From Candidatus Stackebrandtia excrementipullorum (GTDB lineage: Bacteria > Actinomycetota > Actinomycetes > Mycobacteriales > Micromonosporaceae), in assembly GCA_019113825.1 (NCBI GenBank), contig DXGR01000061.1, forward strand, positions 1 through 52,797: DNA of 52,797 bases, in the 5' to 3' direction. Below are positions 26,408-35,209 of the stretch, piece after piece; the stretch's first letter is position 1; every line of letters begins with the position of its first letter. The notes beneath the pieces are model-generated. The model was given only the letters and a program-made list of their open reading frames with translations. It did no database searches and was not told the origin of the DNA. A program made the position numbers and the translations under genes.

Positions 26408-27329
26408 GCCCTCCGGGAACCTGTGTGGGGCGCTGCCCCCGCCAGGCGACCACCATGGCCTCCACCGCGGCGATGTGTGCCGACGACAGATCCTCGGCAC
26501 GCGCGCCACGTTCCAGCAACCACCGCCGCAAAACCCGGGTACGCAAAGCCTTGGGGGCCACCATCAGCGGAGACGTCTCAATCTCGTCGCCTCTACTCGC
26601 CTCGTCGAGCAGGCTCGTCGCCACCGTCTCCAACGCCTCGTTGTCCTGCGCCACCAACATCGCGGTGCGCGCCAGGTTCGCCACGAGCTTTTCGCCGAGC
26701 CGTTCGGTGAGCAGCGGCATGGCTTTCCGCACTCGAGCACGCGCGAACGCGTCGTCGCCGTTGTGCGGGTCGTTCCAGACGGGCAGGCCCTGTTCGCGGC
26801 ACGCCGCCTCGGTGTCGGCACGCGACAACTCGAGCAGGGGACGCAGCAGGTGCCCCCGCCGTCGAGGCATGCCCGACAGACCGTGGGGGCCTGCTCCTCT
26901 CGACAACGCCAGCAACACCGTCTCGGCCTGGTCGTCACGGGTGTGACCCAGCAAAACGGCCGCGGCCTCATGCTGTGAGCGAACCGTCTCCAGTGCCGCA
27001 TAGCGGCTCCGCCGTGCCGCCGCCTCCGGGCCACCCTCGCGGCCTACCGTCACCCTCTGGACCTCGACGGGGTCGAAGCCGGCGCCCCGCGCCCAGTCGG
27101 CGACCGTGTCGGCACGCCGCGCGGAGCCGTCCTGCAACCCGTGGTCCACGGTCACCAGGCCGCACCGAAGGCCCTGTCTTGGAGCGGTGAACGCACATGC
27201 CGCCGCCAACGCCATCGAGTCCGGGCCGCCCGAACAGGCCACCAGTACCACGGTTCCCTCCGGCAGCGTTGAACACGCCGTCCGCACCGCCGTTCTCACC
27301 CGGGCAACCGACGGCGCGAGCCGCGCCAT
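26358..27329 (-). CDS. tilS: tRNA(Ile)-lysidine synthetase
   Basis: TilS attaches lysine to C34 of the CAU-anticodon tRNA-Ile so that it reads AUA; it is essential in most bacteria. The 323-residue protein has the PP-loop SGGPDSMAL (33-41), VTVDHGLQDGS, and the conserved LLGHTRDDQAETVLLALSRG (about 135-155), then PLLELSRAD and PVWNDPHNGDDAFARARVRK, the catalytic lid block. The C-terminal domain is short, as in other actinobacteria. ATG 27329 shares one base with the stop of the upstream zincin (TGATG), so translation is coupled. The 3' end overlaps the convergent TetR gene by 50 bp. Confidence 0.92.
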   Translation of the reverse strand: MARLAPSVARVRTAVRTACSTLPEGTVVLVACSGGPDSMALAAACAFTAPRQGLRCGLVTVDHGLQDGSARRADTVADWARGAGFDPVEVQRVTVGREGGPEAAARRSRYAALETVRSQHEAAAVLLGHTRDDQAETVLLALSRGAGPHGLSGMPRRRGHLLRPLLELSRADTEAACREQGLPVWNDPHNGDDAFARARVRKAMPLLTERLGEKLVANLARTAMLVAQDNEALETVATSLLDEASRGDEIETSPLMVAPKALRTRVLRRWLLERGARAEDLSSAHIAAVEAMVVAWRGQRPTQVPGGLSVARRDDRLAAMSTR

Positions 27330-28360
27330 CAGGCCACCCGCCGGACCCAAGCGGCCGGGTCGGCGATCTCCTCCATGTCGGGAAGCGTCTGCGGCGACGT
27401 CCACACCTTGTTGAACCGTTCCATCCCCACCTCGTCGACCACGGCCGACACAAACGCACGTCCCCGTACGTACTGCTTGAACTTCACGTCCACCCCCAGA
27501 AGCCGCCTCACGATTCGCTGAATCGGGCTCGAGGTGAGACGGCGATGGTCCAGCTTGCGGCGAAGACTCGCCACATCACCCATTACGTCCTTGCCGACCT
27601 CGTCCATGATGTAGTCGGCGTGTCCTTCCAACAGGGTCATCATGGCGGTGATCCGTTCGAGGGCCTCCCGCTGCTGCGGCGAGGTCACCAAATCCATCAC
27701 ACTGGAGTCGTTGTCGACGTCACGCACCGAATCCACCACGACCGTCACCGCTCGACGGAACCGCTGGGCAAGGTCCATGCCGTCGGAGGACTCTCCCGCC
27801 GCGAACAGATCGATCTCGGACATGAAGTGATCGCGGAGCCAGTCGACCGCACCGAACTGTGCCGCGTGGGTCGCCTCGTGGAGGCACACCCACATCCGGA
27901 AGTCCTCGGCGTCGGCATCCAAACGACGTTGTGTCTCGACAATGTTGGGGGCCACGAGAAGCAGACGACCTCGCGGTTGACCGAATATCTCGTACTGGCC
28001 AAGAACCTTCCCCGACAGGAAACCGAGGACGGCACCCACCTGGGTACCGGCCAGCCGAGATCCGACGACCTTGACCAACACGCCCGGCTCACCAGAAACC
28101 TTATGCGCCAACGGGTCCAGCAAAGACCGCATGCCCTCGACATTGGCCGCCGACCACGCCGGACGGTCCACGACGCGAACCGCGGCGGCCTCCGACGGCA
28201 CCAGACCCGTGAACTCCGCCACATGGTCGGCCGCTCGCGCAGCCGTCTCCCGCAGTCGCCGGACCTCGCCCTTGGCGTCCGACAAACCCAGGTTCGGCCC
28301 GCTGCCGGCCACCGTGCGAGCCGTCGCCGCCGCCAAGTCCCAATCCACAAACTGCGTCAT
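27329..28360 (-). CDS. DUF2342-type zincin metalloprotease-like protein
   Basis: The 343-residue protein matches the actinobacterial zincin-like metallopeptidase family (DUF2342, also catalogued as F420-biosynthesis-associated by phylogenetic profile). The zinc motif HEATH is at 161-165 in [19 protein letters not shown], and [14 protein letters not shown] further on supplies a Glu/His-rich third-ligand region. Other blocks are [16 protein letters not shown] at the start, [15 protein letters not shown], and [12 protein letters not shown] near the end. No signal peptide is visible, so it is probably cytoplasmic; substrates are unknown. It is coupled to tilS by TGATG, the usual neighbour in actinobacteria. 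Start ATG 28360 is divergent from hemL. Confidence 0.85.
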   Translation of the reverse strand: MTQFVDWDLAAATARTVAGSGPNLGLSDAKGEVRRLRETAARAADHVAEFTGLVPSEAAAVRVVDRPAWSAANVEGMRSLLDPLAHKVSGEPGVLVKVVGSRLAGTQVGAVLGFLSGKVLGQYEIFGQPRGRLLLVAPNIVETQRRLDADAEDFRMWVCLHEATHAAQFGAVDWLRDHFMSEIDLFAAGESSDGMDLAQRFRRAVTVVVDSVRDVDNDSSVMDLVTSPQQREALERITAMMTLLEGHADYIMDEVGKDVMGDVASLRRKLDHRRLTSSPIQRIVRRLLGVDVKFKQYVRGRAFVSAVVDEVGMERFNKVWTSPQTLPDMEEIADPAAWVRRVA

Positions 28361-28446
28361 GGCACAACGGTATGCGATATGTGTCCCGGTTCGAAGCGTT
28401 GAGGGTTGTGAAGCCCGGTCGGTGTCGGTGTGCCAGGCTGGTCCGC

Positions 28447-29766
28447 GTGAGCCGAACGTCGCAGGAACTGTTTGAAAAAGCCCGGTCCCTCGTCCCCGGT
28501 GGCGTCAATTCGCCTGTACGCGCATTCCGCAGCGTCGGGGGGACGCCTCGTTTCATGGTGCGCGGCGAAGGCTGTCGAGTCTTCGACGTCGACGGCCGTG
28601 AATACGTGGACCTGGTGAGTTCGTGGGGGCCGCTCATCCTGGGGCACGCCCACCCGGCCGTGATCGACGCGGTGCAGACGACTGCGGCACGGGGAACGAG
28701 TTTCGGAACCCCTACACCGGGCGAAGTCGACCTCGCCGCCGAGATCGTGGCGCGCACTCCGGTCGAATCGGTTCGGTTGGTCAACTCCGGTACCGAAGCG
28801 ACGATGAGCGCGCTGCGACTGGCCCGCGGTTTCACGGGCCGTGATCTGGTCGTCAAGTTCGCCGGTTGCTACCACGGTCACGTCGACGGCCTGCTCGCCG
28901 CCGCCGGGTCGGGTGTGGCGACTTTGGGGCTCCCGGACTCGCCCGGCGTACCGGCCGGCACCACCGCCGACACCCTCGTGTTGCCCTACAACGACATCGA
29001 AGCCGTACGGCGGGCGTTTGCCGCGCACCCGGGACGGATCGCGTGTGTCATCACCGAGGCGGCCGCCGGCAACATGGGAGTGATCGCGCCGCGTAACGAC
29101 TTCAACGCCCTGCTGTATGCCGAATGTCAGGCGGACGGCGCGTTGCTGATCATGGACGAGGTCATGACCGGCTTCCGGGTCGGCCCCGGAGGCGTCGCCG
29201 ACCGGGCCGACCTCTACACCTACGGCAAGGTCATGGGCGGCGGTCTTCCCGCCGCCGCGTTCGGTGGTCGTTCCGACGTCATGGACCACCTGGCACCGTC
29301 GGGATCGGTCTACCAGGCGGGGACCCTGTCGGGTAACCCGCTGGCCTGCGCGGCGGGACTCACGACGCTGCGGCACTGCACCGAGGACGTGTACCGGCAC
29401 CTCGACGCCACGTCGGCGACGTTGCAGAAACTCGCCTCGGACGCCTTGGACAAGGCCGGTGTCGCGCATCGCGTGTCCACCGCCGGAAACATGTTCAGCG
29501 TCTTCTTCACCGATGCCGACGTCACCGATTACGCGTCGGCCGCCGGACAGAACGTGGACGCCTTTGCCGCGTTCTTCCATCGAATGCTGGAGGCGGGCGT
29601 CTATCTGCCGCCGTCGGCTTTTGAAGCCTGGTTCGTGTCGGCGGCGTTGGACGACAAGGCGATGGAGCAGATCGCGGCGGCGCTACCTGCGGCGGCCGAG
29701 GCCGCGGCGGCGACGAACAACTCACCGTTACCACCCCGGGCTGACATGACGCCGTTCAGGCCGTAG
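28447..29766 (+). CDS. hemL: Glutamate-1-semialdehyde 2,1-aminomutase
   Basis: HemL makes 5-aminolevulinate from glutamate-1-semialdehyde, the C5-route step into haem and other tetrapyrroles. The 439-residue protein is a PLP fold-I enzyme: [16 protein letters not shown] at the N-terminus, [33 protein letters not shown], the PLP-ring aspartate in [11 protein letters not shown], and the Schiff-base Lys261 in [22 protein letters not shown] and the C-terminal [10 protein letters not shown] also fit. GTG 28447 is chosen; an upstream in-frame ATG at 28372 gives an implausible extension. It heads a plus-strand run of haem and cytochrome c genes; the phosphatase follows 10 bp later. Confidence 0.95.
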   Translation: MSRTSQELFEKARSLVPGGVNSPVRAFRSVGGTPRFMVRGEGCRVFDVDGREYVDLVSSWGPLILGHAHPAVIDAVQTTAARGTSFGTPTPGEVDLAAEIVARTPVESVRLVNSGTEATMSALRLARGFTGRDLVVKFAGCYHGHVDGLLAAAGSGVATLGLPDSPGVPAGTTADTLVLPYNDIEAVRRAFAAHPGRIACVITEAAAGNMGVIAPRNDFNALLYAECQADGALLIMDEVMTGFRVGPGGVADRADLYTYGKVMGGGLPAAAFGGRSDVMDHLAPSGSVYQAGTLSGNPLACAAGLTTLRHCTEDVYRHLDATSATLQKLASDALDKAGVAHRVSTAGNMFSVFFTDADVTDYASAAGQNVDAFAAFFHRMLEAGVYLPPSAFEAWFVSAALDDKAMEQIAAALPAAAEAAAATNNSPLPPRADMTPFRP

Positions 29767-29776
29767 GGTCAGGTCT

Positions 29777-30430
29777 GTGAGCAAGCCACAGACCGTAGTT
29801 CACGTGCTCAGGCACGGTGAGGTGCACAACCCGACCCAGATCCTGTACGGACGAATCCCGGGCTTCAGGTTGTCCGCGCTGGGGATGCAGATGGCCGAGA
29901 TCGCGGCGAAATCCCTCGACGGCCACGATGTCACACACATCGTGAGCTCCCCACTGGAACGGGCCGTGCAAACCGCCGAACCGTTCGCGACGTTGTTCGG
30001 CATCGAGCCGAGCACCGACGATCGCCTGTTGGAGTCGTTGAATTATTTCGAGGGCCGCCGTGTCTCCGTGGGAGACGGCGCGCTTCGTAATCCGCGCCAC
30101 TGGTGGGCGTTGCGGGATCCGTTCACTCCGTCGTGGGGCGAACCGTATCTCCAGATCGCCCGACGTATGACGGCGGCGCTCCACGACGCCCGTAAAAAAG
30201 CGGAGGGCCACGAGGCGGTGTGCGTCTCACACCAGCTTCCCATATGGACGTTGCGGAACTTCATCACCGGTAAGCGTTTCTGGCACGACCCCCGTCGCCG
30301 GGAGTGCGCCCTGGCGAGTCTGACCTCGTTCCATTTCGTGGGTGAACGAGTGGTCAACGTCAGCTACTCCGAACCCGCTGCGGCACTTATCGCGTCGTCG
30401 GCGACGGCCGGTAAGGCCAAGGGGGCCTGA
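29777..30430 (+). CDS. Histidine phosphatase (phosphoglycerate-mutase-like) family protein
   Basis: The 217-residue protein has the RHGE motif at 12-15 (VLRHGEVHNP), the arginine-containing SSPLERAVQTAEP at about 57-69, and the second histidine in CVSHQLPIW, the catalytic core of the dPGM/acid-phosphatase branch. It is not a glycolytic mutase by length and position; the same family member sits between hemL and resA in other actinobacteria (Rv0525 in M. tuberculosis). Substrate unknown. GTG 29777 start. The stop overlaps the resA start as TGATG, so the two are translationally coupled. Confidence 0.86.
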   Translation: MSKPQTVVHVLRHGEVHNPTQILYGRIPGFRLSALGMQMAEIAAKSLDGHDVTHIVSSPLERAVQTAEPFATLFGIEPSTDDRLLESLNYFEGRRVSVGDGALRNPRHWWALRDPFTPSWGEPYLQIARRMTAALHDARKKAEGHEAVCVSHQLPIWTLRNFITGKRFWHDPRRRECALASLTSFHFVGERVVNVSYSEPAAALIASSATAGKAKGA

Positions 30431-30972
30431 TGCGTCGGCGAGCGCTGCTGGGTTTGATCCCGGTGACCCTGCTGGCGGCGGGCTGCTCGGAATCGGCGGC
30501 GCAGGCCGGTGACGACGGACGGATTCTGCTGTACAACGAACCCGACGATCGCCCGTCCGCACCCGAGTTGTCCGGTGAAGATCTGGCGGGTGCGGCCTTC
30601 GATTCGGCGAGCCTGACCGGTCAGGTGGTCGTGGTCAACTTCTGGGCTTCCTGGTGTGCGCCGTGCCGTCGTGAGGCACCTGATCTCGTGGCCGCGGCCG
30701 AGCAGACCGCCGACGACGACGTCACGTTCCTGGGTATCAACATTCGTGACGATCGGGACAAGGCCGTGGCGTTTGAAAACAGTCTGAGCTTTCCCTACCT
30801 CTCGCTGTTCGACCCGTCGGGGCGTCTTGCCCTGCAGTTCAACGACGTTCCTCCCAACACGATCCCCGCGACCCTCATCGTCGACCGTCGGCAACGGGTC
30901 GCCGCGGTGTTCCGTCAGGAGATCACGGCGGATTTGCTGATCGACGCGATCGGCGACGTGGCCGCCGAGTAA
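30430..30972 (+). CDS. resA: Lipoprotein thiol-disulfide oxidoreductase for cytochrome c maturation (ResA/TlpA)
   Basis: ResA reduces the disulfide of apocytochrome c on the outer face of the membrane so haem can be attached. The 180-residue protein has a signal peptide with lipobox LAAGC, predicting lipidation at Cys19. The thioredoxin-like domain (about 45-178) carries the active site WCAPC with Cys76 and Cys79, followed by the cis-proline region TIPATLIVD. Length fits the family. ATG 30430 shares a base with the stop of the preceding phosphatase. It is followed by a perfect 8-3-8 inverted repeat right after its stop and then ccdA, 101 bp on. Confidence 0.93.
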   Translation: MRRRALLGLIPVTLLAAGCSESAAQAGDDGRILLYNEPDDRPSAPELSGEDLAGAAFDSASLTGQVVVVNFWASWCAPCRREAPDLVAAAEQTADDDVTFLGINIRDDRDKAVAFENSLSFPYLSLFDPSGRLALQFNDVPPNTIPATLIVDRRQRVAAVFRQEITADLLIDAIGDVAAE

Positions 30973-30991
30973 ATTCTACGACCCGTAGAAT
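30973..30991. repeat. Perfect inverted repeat between resA and ccdA
   Basis: ATTCTACG (30973-30980), spacer ACC, then CGTAGAAT (30984-30991). It begins on the base after the resA stop and lies 82 bases before ccdA, in the only sizeable gap of an otherwise overlapping operon. It is too short and has no T-run for a terminator and looks more like an operator or a processing site. Confidence 0.55.
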
Positions 30992-31073
30992 CATGCGGCA
31001 AACGTTCCGGTTCCCCCTGGGTACAACCCGGATGCCGTGAAAAAGCCACACAGGACGATATGAAGGTTGATTG

Positions 31074-31817
31074 ATGGACACCCCGTTTGCCGCGCTGGCA
31101 CTCGACGGCCCACTACTGGTCGCCGTCGGTATCGCCGCCTTGGCCGGGCTAGTCAGTTTCCTCTCGCCGTGCATCCTTCCGCTGGTTCCCGGTTACGTTT
31201 CCTACGTCACCGGCCTGGCGGGCACCGACCTCCAAGCCGGGCGCCACCGCGGCCGCATTCTTCTCGGATCACTGCTGTTCATCGTCGGGTTCACCGCGGT
31301 GTTCGTGCTACTGAGTTTCGCCTTCAGCTCCGTCGGGGGGATGCTGGCGCAAAACGCCGCCTGGTTGGAACGCGGCGTCGGTGTCCTCATCATCATCATG
31401 GGTCTGGCGTTTCTCGGGGTGATCCCGGGGCTCGACCGACTGGTGCGAGTGCAACAGCTGCCCAAGGCGGGCTTGGCGGCCGCCCCGATTTTCGGCGCCG
31501 TGTTCGCATTGTCGTGGACACCGTGCCTGTCGCCGACACTGACCGCCGTCCTCGGGCTGTCCGCCGTGCAGGGCGGAGCGGCTCGCGGTGTCACCCTGGG
31601 AATCGCCTACTGCCTCGGCCTGGGAATCCCGTTTCTGCTGTTCGGCCTCGGCTTCGATCGGCTCGCCGGTTTCCTCAAGCGTTACGCCCGCGTCATCACC
31701 GTGGCCGGAGCAATCCTGTTGATCCTGATAGGCACGGCGCTCGTGACCGGCTACTGGACCGAACTGATGAACTGGCTGCGCGCCACCATGGGAGGAACCG
31801 GAGTCATCGGCATATGA
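31074..31817 (+). CDS. ccdA: Cytochrome c biogenesis protein CcdA
   Basis: CcdA passes electrons from cytoplasmic thioredoxin across the membrane to ResA. The 247-residue protein has six hydrophobic helices. Its two redox cysteines are Cys33 in VSFLSPCILPLVPGYVSYV (helix 1) and Cys151 in FALSWTPCLSP (helix 4), in the standard proline-flanked setting. ATG 31074 is preferred because AAGG lies 7 bases upstream; an in-frame TTG precedes it directly at 31071. The stop overlaps the resB ATG as ATGA (31814-31817). Neighbours confirm the System II cytochrome c maturation role. Confidence 0.94.
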   Translation: MDTPFAALALDGPLLVAVGIAALAGLVSFLSPCILPLVPGYVSYVTGLAGTDLQAGRHRGRILLGSLLFIVGFTAVFVLLSFAFSSVGGMLAQNAAWLERGVGVLIIIMGLAFLGVIPGLDRLVRVQQLPKAGLAAAPIFGAVFALSWTPCLSPTLTAVLGLSAVQGGAARGVTLGIAYCLGLGIPFLLFGLGFDRLAGFLKRYARVITVAGAILLILIGTALVTGYWTELMNWLRATMGGTGVIGI

Positions 31818-33376
31818 CCGCAACCTCTTTCCGCCGCAAAACCGTCTCCACGGCTCGACGCTGGTGGCGGCAGCTGACCAGTATGCGAACCGCTCTGGTG
31901 CTGCTGTTGATCCTGGCTTTGGCGGCTGTGCCGGGCTCGTTGCTACCGCAACGCAACCTGAACATCGAACAGGTCCGTGGATATTTCGCCGACAACCCCG
32001 AGCTGGCACCGATACTGGACCGGCTGTGGGCCTTCGACGTCTACGCGTCACCGTGGTTCGCCGCCATCTACCTGTTGCTGTTTACGTCGCTGATCGGTTG
32101 TCTACTGCCCCGGCTACGCGACTTCGTCCACACGTTGCGCAAACCCCCGCCGCAGCCTCCGGCACGGATGGACATCCTGCCGCAGCATCAACACGTCGAC
32201 GAACAGGTCGACGCCGACCACGCCGCCGCGGTACTGCGTAAGAACCGTTTCCGTGTCTCCGTACTCCGCAGGGACACCGACGTGGTCGTCTCCGCGGAAA
32301 AGGGATTTTTGCGCGAAGCCGGCAACCTGTTGTTCCACTTCTCACTCATCGGCCTCCTGATCGGCATGGCCTACGGGTCGCTCCACGGCTGGTACGGCAA
32401 CCGCATCCTCGTAGCAGGCGAAACCGGCGCGTTCTGCAACTCACTCCAGCAGTACGACGAATACGGGTTGGGTGCCAACGTCACACCGTCGGATCTCGCC
32501 CCGTTCTGCCTGCAATTGGACGACTTCACGGCCGTCTTCCTCGACACCGGTCAACCCACCCGGTTCACCGCCGACATCCAATACGGACAGGACGGGCAGG
32601 CTCCTCACGAGCCGTACCGTCTCGAGGTCAACCATCCATTGGAACTGGACGGCGCCAGCGTTTTTCTCCTCGGACACGGGTACGCACCCGTGATCTCCTA
32701 CACCGACCGCTACGGCGTCACTCAGGTGTCGACGACGCCGTTCCTCGCCGACGACGCGATGCTCACCAGCACGGGCGCAGCGGTGTTCCCCGACGCCAAC
32801 GTCGACCCCGAAACGGGTGAGGCCGACCCGAACGCCCAGATCGCGTTCGAGGGCATCTTCATGCCGACGGTTCCCGACGACCCGCCGTTCACGACGTCGA
32901 TTTCCCCGGATCTCGACAATCCCGGCCTCATGCTCGTGGGCTACCGCGGTGACACGGGTCTGGACGACGGCCAGCCCCAGTCGGTATACAGCGTGAGCCC
33001 CGAACAGATCGCCGACGGCTCCCTCGACATCGTCGACGTCGACCCGACGGTGCTGTCGATCGGCGAGTCGTGGGAACTCGACGACGGCACCGAGGTCACC
33101 TTCGAGGGAGTGCTCCCCTATGCCACTCTTCAGGTCCGTGAAGATCCCGGCGAGATTCTCGTCCTTGTTTTCGCGATCACGGTCCTGATGGGCATCGTTC
33201 CCGCGTTGACGGTCAAGCGTCGACGCATCTGGGTCCGAGTGGGGCCCGACGGCACGTCACTGGGCGGGTTGACCCGCACCGAATACGACGGTTTCGACGA
33301 AGAGTTTCATCAACTGGCCGACATCATCGCCGGCCGAGAGCGACAGCCTGAGAAGATGGGAAGTCTCACACCATGA
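31814..33376 (+). CDS. resB: Cytochrome c biogenesis protein ResB
   Basis: ResB (Ccs1) works with CcsB as the haem lyase / exporter of System II. The 520-residue protein has hydrophobic segments at about 35-55, 78-98, 175-195 and 450-470, with a large extracytoplasmic domain between the third and fourth. Typical blocks are ALAAVPGSLLPQRNLN, EKGFLREAGNLLFHFSLIG, the histidine in helix 3 (LLFHFS), and VNHPLELDGASVFLLGHGYAP. A longer open frame extends back over ccdA in another phase but is a shadow. ATG 31814 overlaps the ccdA stop (ATGA). The C-terminal region is cytoplasmic and ends by overlapping ccsB. Confidence 0.93.
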   Translation: MTATSFRRKTVSTARRWWRQLTSMRTALVLLLILALAAVPGSLLPQRNLNIEQVRGYFADNPELAPILDRLWAFDVYASPWFAAIYLLLFTSLIGCLLPRLRDFVHTLRKPPPQPPARMDILPQHQHVDEQVDADHAAAVLRKNRFRVSVLRRDTDVVVSAEKGFLREAGNLLFHFSLIGLLIGMAYGSLHGWYGNRILVAGETGAFCNSLQQYDEYGLGANVTPSDLAPFCLQLDDFTAVFLDTGQPTRFTADIQYGQDGQAPHEPYRLEVNHPLELDGASVFLLGHGYAPVISYTDRYGVTQVSTTPFLADDAMLTSTGAAVFPDANVDPETGEADPNAQIAFEGIFMPTVPDDPPFTTSISPDLDNPGLMLVGYRGDTGLDDGQPQSVYSVSPEQIADGSLDIVDVDPTVLSIGESWELDDGTEVTFEGVLPYATLQVREDPGEILVLVFAITVLMGIVPALTVKRRRIWVRVGPDGTSLGGLTRTEYDGFDEEFHQLADIIAGRERQPEKMGSLTP

Positions 33377-34383
33377 CAGCCGATGCAGGGCTGGCGGCGG
33401 CGTCCAACGCCACGTTCGTCGCCGCCATCATTTTGTACGCGGTCGCGATGTTCGGATACGCGGTCGAGTACGCCTTCGGACGCAAGAACCGCCTGGAGCA
33501 GCCCGCCAGGCAACCGGTGACGGTCGGCGGACCGCCCGACGTCTCCGAATCGCCAGACGAGAGCGACGAGAACGACCACGAGCAGAACAACCTCAACACG
33601 AACCTGACCCCGGCCCAAGCCGTGCTCACCGGTCGGGTGGCGACCGTCGCGATGGTACTGGGTGCCCTCGCACACATCGCTTCGGTTCTACTACGTGGTC
33701 TCGCCGCGAACCGCTGGCCCTGGGGCAACATGTTCGAGTTCATCGTGGCGGTCTGTTTGGCGGGCGTCATAGCCTGGATCGTCGTGGTGGCACGCAAACT
33801 GGTGGCCAGGCGGCTTGGCCTGTTCACCATGTTGACGACCGTGATCATGCTCGGTGTCGCCACCCGCGTCTATACCGAGGCAGGTCCACTGGTACCCGCT
33901 CTGGACTCCTACTGGATCGCCATTCACGTCCTGGCCGCCATTGTCGCGTTCGGCATATTCATGGTGGGCTTCGTCACGGCTGTGTTGCACCTGATCAAAC
34001 GGCGTTGGGTTCTGTTGACCGAACGTAAAAAGCGGATCTCGTTTCCTTTCACTCTGGGGCAGCGCTTGCCGTTGGCCGAAACGTTGGAGCGCATCACCTG
34101 GCGTCTGCACGTTCTAGCTTTTCCTCTGTGGACTTTTGGGGTCATCGCCGGCGCCGTCTGGGCTCGGGAATCGTGGGGCCGCTACTGGGGATGGGACCCC
34201 AAAGAGGTCTGGTCGTTCGTTGCGTGGGTCGTATACGCTGCCTACCTGCATTCACGAGCCACCGGTGCCGCCGGGCGCCGTTGGGCACCGTGGATCGCGA
34301 TCGTGGGTTGGGCTGTCGTCCTGTTCAACCTGTTCGGCGTGAACCTGGTGCTGGGCGGACTGCATTCGTACGCGGGTGTCTAA
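33373..34383 (+). CDS. ccsB: Cytochrome c biogenesis protein CcsB (haem handling, CcsA/ResC family)
   Basis: CcsB is the membrane partner of ResB that presents haem to apocytochrome c. The 336-residue protein has about eight hydrophobic segments, with an N-terminal helix, an acidic cytoplasmic or external linker (about 40-75) and a helical block. The WWD haem-binding motif is present: WGRYWGWDPKEVW starts at 268. Conserved histidines lie in the helices at IAIHVLAA, the WRLHVLAFP region and LHSYAGV. ATG 33373 overlaps the resB stop (ATGA). It ends the plus-strand haem/cytochrome c block; the next gene is a lipoprotein 107 bp on. Confidence 0.93.
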   Translation: MTADAGLAAASNATFVAAIILYAVAMFGYAVEYAFGRKNRLEQPARQPVTVGGPPDVSESPDESDENDHEQNNLNTNLTPAQAVLTGRVATVAMVLGALAHIASVLLRGLAANRWPWGNMFEFIVAVCLAGVIAWIVVVARKLVARRLGLFTMLTTVIMLGVATRVYTEAGPLVPALDSYWIAIHVLAAIVAFGIFMVGFVTAVLHLIKRRWVLLTERKKRISFPFTLGQRLPLAETLERITWRLHVLAFPLWTFGVIAGAVWARESWGRYWGWDPKEVWSFVAWVVYAAYLHSRATGAAGRRWAPWIAIVGWAVVLFNLFGVNLVLGGLHSYAGV

Positions 34384-34490
34384 GCCGTGTCGGTGGTACT
34401 CGGTAATGTCTGCAATCGATCGGGGCCACACTCGTGCGAGCTGAGGGCTCAGGGTCCCACGCCCGAAATCCATAAAAAAGAAGGAATAAC

Positions 34491-34931
34491 ATGATTCGCC
34501 CCATTCGCCGCACCGTATCCGTCGCCGCGGCCGCCGGACTTCTCGCCGCCGGCTTGACCGGATGTTCACTGCTCGGAGGCGGCTTGGGCTGCAGCGACCT
34601 CGAGTCGGCCGTGGTGGACCACAACCTCGCCGACGCCAGCGTTGCCACCATGAACGACGTCAACATGGAAGACCTGAAGAACCTGGGCCAGTGGATGATC
34701 GACAACGGAGACGCCTTCTCCGACGACGATCTGGGCGCCGCCGTCAAGACTTTTGGTGAGGCGCTCGTACCGACCATCGAGCTCAACAAGGAAATGCAGG
34801 ACGTCGACTACTCCGACCCGGATGCCATGGCGGAGATCGAGGCGAAGGCCGCCGATCTGGAAGCCTCGGTCGCCGACCTGGAGTCCGCCGGGAACACCAT
34901 CGACGAACAGTGCTCGGGCTTCAGTCTTTAA
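34491..34931 (+). CDS. Small lipoprotein, first of two related copies
   Basis: The 146-residue protein has a basic N-terminus, hydrophobic Ala-rich core and lipobox LTGC, predicting a lipidated Cys25. A second cysteine follows in GLGCSDLESAVV and another in IDEQCSGFSL. The middle reads LGQWMIDNGDAFSDDDLGAA, then an acidic helical region (EIEAKAADLEASVADLE) likely to form a coiled coil. No known domain is seen. It is set by AGAAGGA upstream of ATG 34491 and followed by the terminator at 35000-35032. It shares the middle block and the C-terminal cysteine with the lipoprotein at 35210-35644, so the two are probably paralogues. Confidence 0.85.
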   Translation: MIRPIRRTVSVAAAAGLLAAGLTGCSLLGGGLGCSDLESAVVDHNLADASVATMNDVNMEDLKNLGQWMIDNGDAFSDDDLGAAVKTFGEALVPTIELNKEMQDVDYSDPDAMAEIEAKAADLEASVADLESAGNTIDEQCSGFSL

Positions 34932-34999
34932 GAAGCCGGCTGGACTTCGTTCGTTGGTAAACCGATGCGGTTCGACGGATGAAAACGGGCCTGGAAAGC

Positions 35000-35032
35000 C
35001 CCCGAGGGTGCGCCGCACCTTCGGGGTTTTTT
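35000..35032 (+). terminator. Intrinsic terminator after the first lipoprotein
   Basis: CCCCGA (35000-35005) and GGTGC (35007-35011) pair with GCACC (35015-35019) and TCGGGG (35021-35026), with a GCC loop, followed by six T residues (35027-35032). This is a classical Rho-independent terminator. Confidence 0.85.
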
Positions 35033-35209
35033 CGTGCCGATGAACCATGGCCGATAGGCGGAGACGACGTCGGGGTGAGCCCGCGTCGCACGTTTTCATC
35101 CTTCTTAAACCGCCATTAAAGATTTTTCGGATACACCCTGTTTTGCCCTCGTCGCTGGCAGACTGGACGGTTGTTCCTTGACCCTCGAGCCCCGGAAAAT
35201 TCAACCACC

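Noticed and set aside
31067-31813. Upstream extension of resB through ccdA
   Set aside because: It is the shifted frame of ccdA; the ATGA overlap at 31814 is the natural start.
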